A model generated the notes under the pieces. The model did no database searches, was not told where the DNA came from, and worked only from the letters and a program-made list of their open reading frames with translations. From the NCBI GenBank assembly GCA_903923395.1, contig CAIXXM010000124.1:1-64000 (forward strand): a stretch of DNA of 64,000 nt. Direction: 5' to 3'. The translations under genes and the position numbers were made by a program. This stretch comes from an uncultured Acidobacteriia bacterium. GTDB lineage: Bacteria > Acidobacteriota > Terriglobia > Bryobacterales > Bryobacteraceae. How positions within the stretch are numbered: position 1 is the stretch's first letter; every line of letters starts with the position of its first letter. Below, one piece after another: positions 55,815 to 64,000 of this stretch.

Positions 55815-58800
55815 TTGATCCTCCCCCGCATTCGCACCCGCCTGCTTGCTGGACTGGCCCTGCTCCTGCCCGGCCTGCTGCCAGCCCAAGCCATTGATTC
55901 GAAACTATATTCTGAGATGCACTGGCGCCAGATCGGGCCGCCGCGCGCCGGACGCGCGCGTGCTCTCGCCGGTGTGCCCAGCCAGCCGAACGTCTTCTAT
56001 ATTGGCTTCGACAATGGCGGCGTTTGGCGCTCGACGGACTTCGGTTCCACCTGGACGCCGCTGTTTGACAACCAGCCCACGGGCTCCATCGGGGCGATCG
56101 CCGTGGCACCGTCTGACCCCAAGACCATCTACGTTGGCACGGGAGCAGGCATCATCCGGCCCGATCTTGCGACGGGCGATGGCGTTTACAAATCGACCGA
56201 TGCGGGTAAGACATGGACGCATCTCGGGCTGCGGGATTCGCAGATGATCGCCAACATTGAGGTCGATCCCAAGAATCCGAACAAGGTGTTCGTCGCGGCG
56301 CTGGGTCATCCCTATGGACCCAATACGGAACGCGGTATCTTCCGTTCGCTCGACGGCGGCCTGAATTTCCAGAAGGTTCTTTACACCGACGAGTATACGA
56401 GCGCGAATGACGTTCGCATCGACCCGAACAACCCCAACATTATCTATGCGGCCATGTGGCAGCAGCAACAGGGCTTCTATGAGAACGGTGCCTTCGGCGG
56501 TACGGACGGCGGCATCTACAAATCGAGCGACGGCGGCGCGACCTGGAAGAAGCTGGGCGGCGGCCTGCCTCCGATTATCGAAGCGAACCTCGCCATCGCC
56601 CCGAGCAATTCGAAAGTGATCTATGCGACGGTGGCGGCGGGTGGTCCGGAGCCGCCGGCTCCCAGTGGTCCGGCAGCAGCGGCAGGACGTGCGCCAAGAG
56701 GCGGACGGGGCGGCAACATCAGCTTCTATAAATCCATCGACGCCGGAGAGCATTGGATTCTGGCGACTGACGACACACGTGTGTTCGAAACGGGATCCGC
56801 TGGACGCAAACCGCAGCAGGATACGCGCCCGATGGGCCGCATCGGTGGTGGCGATCTTCCAACGATCACGGTCGATCCGAAAGATGAAAAGGTGGTCTAC
56901 AGCTGTTCGACGGTCTTCTGGCGTACCGAAGATGGCGGCTTGAACTGGACGGCTGTGCGTGGTGCCCCCGGTGGGGACGATTATCAGAAGAGCTGGGTGA
57001 ATCCGGCGAACTCCAACATTATTCTGCTGGTGAGTGATCAGGGCGGCGTGGTTTCCGCGAACCGCGGGGAATCCTGGAGCAATTGGTATAACCAACCCAC
57101 GGCGGCGATGTATCACGTGACCGCTGACAATGCGTTTCCGTACCGGCTTTGCGGTGGGCAGCAGGATTCCGGTTCTGCTTGTGTGGACAGCCGTGGCATG
57201 GATGGGGAAATCACTTTTCATGACTGGCATCCGGCGGGGATTGAGGAGTATGGGTATGCTGCACCGGATCCCAAGAATCCGGATTTGGTGTATGGCGGCA
57301 AGGTAACTGTATGGGATCGCCGTACTGCCCAAAAGGCGAATGTGGGACCGCCTTCCGCTACTGAACCCCCAGCCCGTACAGTGCGGACGCAGCCCCTCGT
57401 CTGGTCGCCGAAGGATCCGAACCTGCTCTTCTACGCCACTGCCGGCGTCTGGAAAACCAATGATGGCGGACACAGCTGGAAGGCGATCTCTGGAGATTTG
57501 ACCCGCAGCACCTGGCCCGTTCCGTCGAATGCCGGCAAATATGGGTCAACGGTCACACCGTCGGCCATGGGATCGGTAACGTCTCTGGCACCTTCGCCGC
57601 TCGATACCAACGTTCTTTGGGCGGGTACCGGGGATGGACTGGTGCAGGTCACGTTTGACGGCGGCAAGACCTGGAGCAATGTCACGCCGCCGCAGGTCAA
57701 GCCCTGGAGCCGCGTGTTCAACCTGGATGCGGGTCACTTCGATACGAAGACGGCTTACATTGCGGTCAACACTCTCCGGCTGGATGATATGAATCCGCAC
57801 CTGTGGCGCACGCATGATGGCGGCAAGACGTGGACGCAGATCAACAAGGGAATTGACGGCGGTGCTGTCACGAACTCGATCCGGGAGGATCCGCGCAAGA
57901 AGGGGCTGCTGTATGCCTCGACCGATACGCAGATTTGGTTCTCGGTGGATGACGGGGATAACTGGAATTCGCTGCGTCTCGATATGCCCGCGATCTCGGT
58001 CCGGGATATTCAGGTGAAGGATGACGAATCCTGCATCTGTTCCGATCTGGTTGCGGGGACGCATGGCCGTGGCTTCTGGATTCTGGACGATGTGACGCCG
58101 CTGCGCCAGCTTGCGGAAGCACGTTCGACGCAGGCTTATCTCTTCAAACCGGCGCCGGCGGTGCGCGTCCGGTTTGCGACCAATGACCCGACGCCGTGGC
58201 CGCCGGAGCTTCCCGCGGGAGAGAATCCGCCGGCTGGAGCGATTATCGACTATCACCTCAATAACAATGCGAAGGAAGTGAAGCTGGAAATCCTGAATGC
58301 GGCCAAGCAGGTGATTCGGACGTATTCGAGCACGGACCCGGTGCGGGAGATCGACCCGGCAACGAACCCTGCGGCTTACAACAAGATCTGCCAGGCGACG
58401 CCGAATGCACCCGATTGCGCGTTGCCGCTCTACTGGCCCGCACCGCAGCAAATCCTGAAGACCACTTCCGGCATGCATCGTTTTCTGTGGGACATGCACT
58501 ATGACGTGATTGCGGCAGGTGGCGGCGGACGCGGCGGCGGGGGCGGTGGTGCGAACGGAGCGGTGCCGCACCGGACTTATCCGTCGATCAACTCGCCTTG
58601 GGTGGCACCGGGAACTTATACGGTCCGGCTCACTGCGGACGGCAAGAGCATGACGCAGGAGATCACGGTCAAGATGGACCCCCGCGTCAAGATCACGCCG
58701 GAAGTGAAGAGCATTTTCACCCTCACCGAAACGCTGACAAGCGATGCGATGAAGGCCAAGGCGGCTCTGCTCGAAGCGCGTGCTGCGCTGGCCAAGGCGA

Positions 58801-59102
58801 AGTCGGCGGGTAATGAGGCACTTGCGAAGAAGCTGGAGGAACTGGCTCCGGGCGATCTGCCTACGGGCGGCGGAGGTGGCGGTTTCGGCGGGGGTGGGTT
58901 TGGTGGCTTTGGCGGCGGGGATGCGACTCCCGCGCCGGCAACCCTGACCACGATTCCTGGTTCCCTGATGGGTGCGGTGATGCCCATGCAGGCGGCTGAA
59001 ATGCCTCCCACGGCAACGCAGTTGGAGAACTGCAAGAAGCAGGAAGCGGCTTACACGGCACTGATGGCCAAGTGGACCGCCCTGAAGGCAACCATTAAGT
59101 AG
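55815..59102 (+). CDS. Secreted Asp-box (VPS10/sortilin-like) propeller protein with glycine-rich linkers
   Basis: The 1095-residue protein has a signal peptide ending near PAQA at about 27. Many blades carry Asp-box-like turns: GVWRSTDFGSTWTPL, GVYKSTDAGKTWTHL, GIYKSSDGGATWKKL, LWRTHDGGKTWTQI and IWFSVDDGDNWNSL. These are the repeats of sialidase and sortilin propellers. The last 350 residues form a different beta-rich and helical part with two glycine runs (near 900 and 1020). Families of this type are large in Acidobacteriota and their role is unknown. The start is TTG with AAGGAG some twelve bases before. Confidence 0.85.
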   Translation: MILPRIRTRLLAGLALLLPGLLPAQAIDSKLYSEMHWRQIGPPRAGRARALAGVPSQPNVFYIGFDNGGVWRSTDFGSTWTPLFDNQPTGSIGAIAVAPSDPKTIYVGTGAGIIRPDLATGDGVYKSTDAGKTWTHLGLRDSQMIANIEVDPKNPNKVFVAALGHPYGPNTERGIFRSLDGGLNFQKVLYTDEYTSANDVRIDPNNPNIIYAAMWQQQQGFYENGAFGGTDGGIYKSSDGGATWKKLGGGLPPIIEANLAIAPSNSKVIYATVAAGGPEPPAPSGPAAAAGRAPRGGRGGNISFYKSIDAGEHWILATDDTRVFETGSAGRKPQQDTRPMGRIGGGDLPTITVDPKDEKVVYSCSTVFWRTEDGGLNWTAVRGAPGGDDYQKSWVNPANSNIILLVSDQGGVVSANRGESWSNWYNQPTAAMYHVTADNAFPYRLCGGQQDSGSACVDSRGMDGEITFHDWHPAGIEEYGYAAPDPKNPDLVYGGKVTVWDRRTAQKANVGPPSATEPPARTVRTQPLVWSPKDPNLLFYATAGVWKTNDGGHSWKAISGDLTRSTWPVPSNAGKYGSTVTPSAMGSVTSLAPSPLDTNVLWAGTGDGLVQVTFDGGKTWSNVTPPQVKPWSRVFNLDAGHFDTKTAYIAVNTLRLDDMNPHLWRTHDGGKTWTQINKGIDGGAVTNSIREDPRKKGLLYASTDTQIWFSVDDGDNWNSLRLDMPAISVRDIQVKDDESCICSDLVAGTHGRGFWILDDVTPLRQLAEARSTQAYLFKPAPAVRVRFATNDPTPWPPELPAGENPPAGAIIDYHLNNNAKEVKLEILNAAKQVIRTYSSTDPVREIDPATNPAAYNKICQATPNAPDCALPLYWPAPQQILKTTSGMHRFLWDMHYDVIAAGGGGRGGGGGGANGAVPHRTYPSINSPWVAPGTYTVRLTADGKSMTQEITVKMDPRVKITPEVKSIFTLTETLTSDAMKAKAALLEARAALAKAKSAGNEALAKKLEELAPGDLPTGGGGGGFGGGGFGGFGGGDATPAPATLTTIPGSLMGAVMPMQAAEMPPTATQLENCKKQEAAYTALMAKWTALKATIK

Positions 59103-59108
59103 ACAACC

Positions 59109-59696
59109 ATGATCCCGATCCTGCTCGCAACCTATGGTGCTGTTTTCGTCGCGGAGATCGTCGGCGATAAGTTGCTCTACACCACTGGTGTACTGGCGAC
59201 ACGCTACCGCAGCGTGCCGATCATGATCGGGATGGTTTTTGCGTTTATGGCGAAGATGGCGGTAGCGGTGGCGGTGGGCAGTGCTATTGGCAAGCTGCCC
59301 CCGCTGCTCGTGGCCGCAGTTACTGCCGCAAGTTTCATTGGTGTTGCGATTACGGTGTGGAGGAAACCAGAGGAACGGTCGTCCTTTGAAAGAGACGACC
59401 GTGCCTCCCGGGCCGCCATGATCAGCTTCGCGGCAATTTTCTTCTCGGAATGGGGCGATGTGGGCCAGATCACGGCGGCGACCATGACGGCGCGCTATGG
59501 AGCGCCATTGCTGGTCTGGTTCGGTGCGGTCGCGGCCATGGCGACCAAAGGTGCGCTGGCGGCTTCTATCGGTGCGGGAGTCCGGCAGTGGATTGCAGCG
59601 CGGGTATCTCCAAAAATCGTAAGATATGCGGGCGTCAGCATGTTATTGGTATTGGGTCTTCTATCCGTTCTCGAAACGCTGGAAGGCGGAAGTTAG
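59109..59696 (+). CDS. GDT1/TMEM165 (UPF0016)-like membrane protein
   Basis: The 195-residue protein has about six membrane segments in two halves, each with one acidic motif: VAEIVGDKLLYTT in the first and FFSEWGDVGQITA in the second. Known GDT1/MneA-type manganese or calcium transporters carry ExGD(K/R)(T/S) in both. Here the first has an added residue and the second lacks the basic and hydroxyl residues, so ion choice may differ. A charged loop (KPEERSSFERDDR) separates the halves. It lies six bases behind the propeller gene. The 135 bases after it include a T-rich stretch but no clear stem. Confidence 0.8.
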   Translation: MIPILLATYGAVFVAEIVGDKLLYTTGVLATRYRSVPIMIGMVFAFMAKMAVAVAVGSAIGKLPPLLVAAVTAASFIGVAITVWRKPEERSSFERDDRASRAAMISFAAIFFSEWGDVGQITAATMTARYGAPLLVWFGAVAAMATKGALAASIGAGVRQWIAARVSPKIVRYAGVSMLLVLGLLSVLETLEGGS

Positions 59697-59831
59697 CTGT
59701 TTTTTATTTTGTATTTGAGTTTCCCCTCCCCTTGCGCTATCCTCAGTGAACCGCAGTCCCAGCGTTGAGACTGCATCCCGCCCAGACCCGCGAATCCCCC
59801 ACAATCTATTGCATCCGGAAAGGTACGTCTT

Positions 59832-62800
59832 ATGCGCACGCTCCGACTCGCTATGTCTCTTGCGGCCCTCATGACTGTTACACAGGGCTACGTATTTCCT
59901 CAACAGGGTGCCAATGGCTCTATCTCCGGCACGGTAACTGATGCCAGTGGAGCCGTGGTGGGCGGTGCCAAGGTCACCGCGCTCAATACTCTCACCGGCG
60001 TTTCCAGTTCGGCCATCAGCAACCCCGCCGGAGCTTATGCCTTTCAGGCTGTTCAGCCGGGTAAGTACCAGCTCACTGCCGAGGCCCAAGGCTTCCGTCG
60101 CGAGGTGGTCAAAGGTGTGGATCTCGACGTCAGTGGACGGATCGGTATCGATTTCAAGCTGCAAGTTGGTGGTGTCGCGGAGAGTGTGGAGGTTTCGGCG
60201 CAATCGTCTCAGATTGATTCCGTGACGTCTTCAGTTGGTAACGTCGTTGACCAGAAAAAGATTGATGAACTGCCGCTGATTGGACGCGAGGCCACGTCCT
60301 TCCAGCAGTTGCAGGCAGGTGTTTTGGGAGATAACATCAACGGCCTGCATGTTGCTTCCCGACAGGTCACTCTCGACGGCACCAACGTGCAGGAGACGCG
60401 TTATAACGGCGCGGGGCAGACGAATACGGCCAATACGATTGACAAGATTGCGGAGTTCCGGGTTGTAACCGCGCCCGCTGATGCTGAATTCTCGGGTGGT
60501 ACGTCGCAGGTGCAGCTGATTGCGCGTTCCGGCACGAATGAGTATCACGGCAGCGTCTGGGATTACAACCGCGTGAGTGCTCTGGCGGCGAACACATGGT
60601 TTAACAACCAGAAGGGTCTGAAGTCTGATGGCACGCCCGTTGCGCCGCGCAACCTGCTGGTCCGCAATGACTATGGCGGCAGGCTTGGCGGACCCATCCG
60701 CAAGAATAAGACGTTCTTCTTCGTGATCTATGATGCCTACCGCCAGACCACGCGCTCCACGAATAACTACACGGTCTACACGGACTTGGCGAAACAGGGC
60801 ACCTTCCGCTTTTATCCTGGTGTGCGAAATGCGAATGCGACGGCAGCCGTTCCAACGGTGGATCTGCAGGGTAACCCGGTCACTCCCGCGGGTGCTACGG
60901 GAACGCTCCAATCGGTTTCTGTCTTTGGAAAAGACCCCAATCGTCTTACATCCGATTCGACCGGACAAATTGCGAAATATCTCGCGCTGTTTCCGAGTCC
61001 GAATAACTACCAGTTGGGCGACGGCCTGAATACCGCAGGCTATTTGTGGCAGAGCCGCGCGACGGATGACCGTGACGTCGGCACGATACGACTGGATCAC
61101 CAGATCAATGACGCCGAACGGTTTTCGTTCACTTATGACAAGTTATCCCGGCGGCTGGGCGGCGGCGCAACACTGCCGCAAACCGGTGCCGCACCCAGTG
61201 CGAGCGCGAATGCCTATTACTCTTTGAATCTCACGTCTGTATTGCGACCGAATCTGGTCAATGAAGCCCGTGGCGGCATTGTCCGGTACAGCAATTTCTT
61301 TGACCCGGTCTGGGGACCGGATGGCGCGCTCTTGCCCAGTGCGAATAACACCAAGTTCTTCCTTACGCTCACGAATATTTCGAATCCATACGGCACCGGC
61401 AGTGCGCCGCAGGGCCGCAACTCGCCATTCTATGAGTTGAATGACACCATCGGCTGGACGCACGGCAAACATAACGTCCGGGCCGGTGTGGATGGGCGCA
61501 TCGGCATCAGCAATGGCTATAACGCTTTCTATGTGAAGCCGAACGTGGTGATTGGAGCGGGTAACGTCGCTGTGCAGGGAATCTCCACCATCAACGGCAT
61601 TGGCACGAACGCAACCACTGCGCAGAACATGCTGCTGGATCTCTCGGGATCGATTGCCAGCTGGACGCAGGAGTTTGAATCTCCAGGCGGTAAGAATCCG
61701 CAGTATGTTCCAGGGGAAACCAACCAGCGCACATGGCGGCAGAGGGACGGCAGCTTCTTTATCAAGGACGACTGGCGCGTGAGCCGTGACTTGACTCTGA
61801 ATATTGGGGGCCGCTATGAGCTTTATGGTGTCCCGGTGGAGGAGAACGGAAAGATGGTTCTGCCAGTCAACGGGTCAGCGGGTGCGTTCGGTCTTTCGGG
61901 ATCGGGATTCGCGGATATGTACCAGCCCGGTCATCTTACGGGCTCTCTGACGCAGATGACGCTTGCTGGTCCGGGAACGAATAATCCGAACCGGCAGGCT
62001 TATAACAAGGATTATACGGATTTCGGTCCTGCGATTGGTCTGTCTTATGCCCTGCCCTGGTTCAAGAGCCAGCCGACGGTCTTCCGTGCGGGTTATGGGA
62101 TTTACTACGACCGCACACAGTTACGCAACTTTGACGTGATCGTGGGTCAGACCGCTGGCGGATTGAACCAGACGATCACGACACAGTTCACAAACTTCAC
62201 GAGCTTCGCGAATGTGCCCGTAGTGACACCGACTAACAAGCCGCTGGATCCTGTCTCGCTCCTGGACCGGACACAGACCTTTACCGGCTTTGATACGGGC
62301 CTGAAGACGCCGCGATCTCAGAGTTGGAATGCGTCATTACAGAGGGCGATCGGCAATCTAGGCGTATTTTCCGTGCGCTATGTAGGCACGAAGGGCGACC
62401 GCCTGTTACGCGGAGGCGACATCAATGAGGTCAATATCTTCGAGAATGGATTCCTGCAGGCGTTCCAGACGGTGCAGGCCGGAGGAACGTCGGCGTTGAT
62501 GGACAAGCTCTTCGCCAATATCACACCCGGCTTGAGTGGATCGAACTATGCGCGCTCCAACTCAACGCTTGTTGGATATCTGGCAACGAATAACGTGGGC
62601 GGCTTTGCGAACTATGTGAACACCACGACGCTCGGCACAGGCCAGGCCGGGGGACTTCTGCGCGCCGCCGGACTGCCCGAGAACTTCTTCGTGGCCAACC
62701 CGCAGTTTTTGCACTCCTATCTGATCACTAACTCGTCCTGGTCGACTTATCACAGCATGATCATGGAATATGAGAAACGCTTCTCCAAGGGCTGGACGGT

Positions 62801-63566
62801 GCAGGCGAACTGGACGTGGGGCAAGGCGCTGGGTGACTATGGCGCGGACAGCCAGCAGAACTATTCCGCTTACCGGACGCAGCGTAACTGGGCCTTTGAC
62901 AAGCAGATCCTGCCGTATAACCGCGAACAGGTCTTCAAGGCCAATGGGATTTGGGCGCTGCCGTTCGGCCGTGGCCACAGGTTCGGTTCCCACGTGAACC
63001 GGGTGGTGGATGCGGCGTTCGGTGGCTGGACGGTCAGTGCGATCCTGACCTTGGAATCCGGCCTGCCCTTCAATTTAACTTCGCCGCAGAATACTTATAA
63101 CAACGCGGGCGGGAATAACACGCCGGATGTTGTGGGCAGTTTCCCGAAGAGTGTGGGATCGCTGAGCTTTGATGGCAATGGGCCGTTGTATTTTGCGGGC
63201 TACACCACGGTGGCAGATCCGCAGCGCGCACTGATGCCTTCGGCGATCGCAGCACAAAGCACGCTCTACGCGGTACAGAATGCGGCCGGGAATATTGTCT
63301 TACAATCTCCCAAGCCAGGGACATTGGGTAATCTGGCCTTGAACTATCTCACGGGGCCCAGTTTGTGCAATCTGGATGCGTCACTCAACAAGCAGTTCGC
63401 GGTGACGGAACGGATCAAGTTCCAACTCGGCGCCCAGGCGCAGAGCCTGACGAATACACCCCAGTTCGGCACACCAACTGCGAACATCACCTCTTCCACC
63501 TTCGGGCGGATTACGAGTGCGGGCGGCAGTAGAGTGATGATTCTCACGGGGAGAATCACGTTCTAA
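59832..63566 (+). CDS. TonB-dependent receptor-like outer membrane protein with carboxypeptidase-regulatory domain
   Basis: The 1244-residue protein has a signal peptide (about 1-24), a CarboxypepD_reg domain with NGSISGTVTDASGAVVGGAKV and SNPAGAYAFQAVQPGKYQLTAEAQGF, a plug domain (about 115-240) with VSARQVTLDGTNVQETRYNG-like sequence, and a large beta-barrel ending in the aromatic GRITF. It is the Oar-type receptor that is numerous in Acidobacteriota and imports large or complex substrates, probably carbohydrates or peptides. GGAAAGG precedes the ATG. No susD-like gene is next to it, as usual outside Bacteroidota. Confidence 0.9.
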   Translation: MRTLRLAMSLAALMTVTQGYVFPQQGANGSISGTVTDASGAVVGGAKVTALNTLTGVSSSAISNPAGAYAFQAVQPGKYQLTAEAQGFRREVVKGVDLDVSGRIGIDFKLQVGGVAESVEVSAQSSQIDSVTSSVGNVVDQKKIDELPLIGREATSFQQLQAGVLGDNINGLHVASRQVTLDGTNVQETRYNGAGQTNTANTIDKIAEFRVVTAPADAEFSGGTSQVQLIARSGTNEYHGSVWDYNRVSALAANTWFNNQKGLKSDGTPVAPRNLLVRNDYGGRLGGPIRKNKTFFFVIYDAYRQTTRSTNNYTVYTDLAKQGTFRFYPGVRNANATAAVPTVDLQGNPVTPAGATGTLQSVSVFGKDPNRLTSDSTGQIAKYLALFPSPNNYQLGDGLNTAGYLWQSRATDDRDVGTIRLDHQINDAERFSFTYDKLSRRLGGGATLPQTGAAPSASANAYYSLNLTSVLRPNLVNEARGGIVRYSNFFDPVWGPDGALLPSANNTKFFLTLTNISNPYGTGSAPQGRNSPFYELNDTIGWTHGKHNVRAGVDGRIGISNGYNAFYVKPNVVIGAGNVAVQGISTINGIGTNATTAQNMLLDLSGSIASWTQEFESPGGKNPQYVPGETNQRTWRQRDGSFFIKDDWRVSRDLTLNIGGRYELYGVPVEENGKMVLPVNGSAGAFGLSGSGFADMYQPGHLTGSLTQMTLAGPGTNNPNRQAYNKDYTDFGPAIGLSYALPWFKSQPTVFRAGYGIYYDRTQLRNFDVIVGQTAGGLNQTITTQFTNFTSFANVPVVTPTNKPLDPVSLLDRTQTFTGFDTGLKTPRSQSWNASLQRAIGNLGVFSVRYVGTKGDRLLRGGDINEVNIFENGFLQAFQTVQAGGTSALMDKLFANITPGLSGSNYARSNSTLVGYLATNNVGGFANYVNTTTLGTGQAGGLLRAAGLPENFFVANPQFLHSYLITNSSWSTYHSMIMEYEKRFSKGWTVQANWTWGKALGDYGADSQQNYSAYRTQRNWAFDKQILPYNREQVFKANGIWALPFGRGHRFGSHVNRVVDAAFGGWTVSAILTLESGLPFNLTSPQNTYNNAGGNNTPDVVGSFPKSVGSLSFDGNGPLYFAGYTTVADPQRALMPSAIAAQSTLYAVQNAAGNIVLQSPKPGTLGNLALNYLTGPSLCNLDASLNKQFAVTERIKFQLGAQAQSLTNTPQFGTPTANITSSTFGRITSAGGSRVMILTGRITF

Positions 63567-63607
63567 GCTTGTGCGAAACACCGCTTACTTGCGTGCGCGG
63601 CCCGGAA

Positions 63608-64000
63608 TCAGTCACTTGGTGAAGGTTGCAAAGATGCAGTCCCCTTCACCACGAACCAGTAAAGGGGAATCACGGAGACCAGAATCACGACGGCGGCGAT
63701 AAATGCGGGCGTGTAAGAGCCGGTGCTCTCGATAATCATTCCAGTTATGATGGGGGCTGCCACGCCGGATAAGTTCCCGGCCAGATTCAGGACACCGATG
63801 GAGAAGCCGACACCTCCGCCGGCGGGAGTAATCCGTTGTACGAGGGCGAAGATATTCGCGGTGGAGAGTCCCACGAGTGAAGCTGCGCCCAAGAGCAGGA
63901 TCATCGACATCTTCGTTTCGGCGAAGGCTGCGGGAATGAGCAGGATGCTGGTTATGTAAGCGATGGTGATGATCAGCTTCCGGCTCACCATTTCATCCCA
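63608..64000 (-). CDS. MFS transporter, C-terminal part (ACS-type)
   Basis: The frame runs off the right end of the window, so at least 130 residues of the C-terminus are visible. They include about four membrane segments: IITIAYITSILLIPAAF, ILLLGAASLVGLSTANIFAL, GVGFSIGVLNLAGNLSGVAAPIITGMII and FIAAVVILVSVIPLYWFVV. The stretch with PAGGGVGFSIGVLNLAGNLSGVAAPI is typical of anion:cation symporter-type MFS proteins, such as hexuronate or galactarate carriers. It is convergent with the TonB-dependent receptor. Confidence 0.8.
   Translation of the reverse strand, partial: WDEMVSRKLIITIAYITSILLIPAAFAETKMSMILLLGAASLVGLSTANIFALVQRITPAGGGVGFSIGVLNLAGNLSGVAAPIITGMIIESTGSYTPAFIAAVVILVSVIPLYWFVVKGTASLQPSPSD

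Noticed and set aside
55905-57473. 522-residue minus-strand open frame
   Set aside because: It is wholly antisense to the Asp-box propeller gene, which shows regular repeats; the antisense product has no recognisable domain and is rich in Arg and Ile as expected for a shadow.

Overview
The window looks like a chromosome segment of an Acidobacteriota member, most likely of the Bryobacter/Solibacter group. This is an inference from gene content: a very large TonB-dependent receptor with an N-terminal carboxypeptidase-regulatory domain, an Asp-box propeller protein with glycine-rich linkers, many secreted peptidases (matrixin, M14, M16, M28, DUF885), NarL-type signalling genes, and a frameshifted relic of a small family that I associate with Solibacter-type genomes. 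Base composition is GC-rich. Genes are tightly packed, with many ATGA or GTGA overlaps. I see no tRNA, rRNA, CRISPR array, prophage or intact insertion sequence.

Layout. 1-8146 holds mostly housekeeping genes: a LOG-family end, a SpoIIE/PP2C phosphatase, nnrDE, tsaE, two DinB-fold proteins, a secreted matrixin, thiD and a small HMA-like protein. 8177-20025 has a UbiA-like membrane protein, an MFS exporter, a degenerate receiver, an M14 peptidase coupled to a nucleoside hydrolase, a lipid-kinase-like protein, ligA, a DUF885 peptidase and an ATP-grasp enzyme. 20029-24826 is a minus-strand run: M16 peptidase, Spy-like protein, lpxD, cheW. 24894-28356 has a secreted propeller protein, a GlcG/HbpS protein and two secreted low-complexity proteins.

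28357-29111 is the least ordinary part. It has no convincing coding gene, but it carries a promoter-like -35/-10 pair with 17-base spacing, then a purine-rich 408-base segment closed by a 19-base inverted repeat (one mismatch), with several internal GNRA-capped hairpins and a T-run after the closing arm. I read this as a candidate autonomous structured RNA. DnaA-box-like motifs and a plus-strand terminator-like hairpin lie just upstream.

29112-32594 is a minus-strand set: M28 peptidase, class IV aminotransferase, zinc-ribbon protein, and a GNAT-like protein carrying a signal peptide. 32940-33300 is the frameshifted relic. 33357-38936 is a surface-glycan operon: two glycosyltransferases and the full GDP-D-glycero-alpha-D-manno-heptose route (HddA, HddC, GmhA, GmhB), ending in a short transaldolase that may supply sedoheptulose 7-phosphate.

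38939-49625 is a nitrogen-acquisition locus: an ABC transporter (and an MBL hydrolase) reading left, and to the right two DUF1989 proteins, a biotin-dependent carboxylase of the urea/guanidine family, and allophanate hydrolase. Together these fit guanidine degradation through carboxyguanidine and allophanate. The divergent region holds a possible 32-residue leader peptide with a Cys-Cys pair and a 9-base perfect inverted repeat.

49603-55618 is a signalling block: three response regulators and a NarX-like histidine kinase on the minus strand, a two-lobed retropepsin-like protein, and another receiver. 55815-64000 ends the window with the Asp-box protein, a GDT1-like membrane protein, the TonB-dependent receptor, and the C-terminal end of an MFS transporter.
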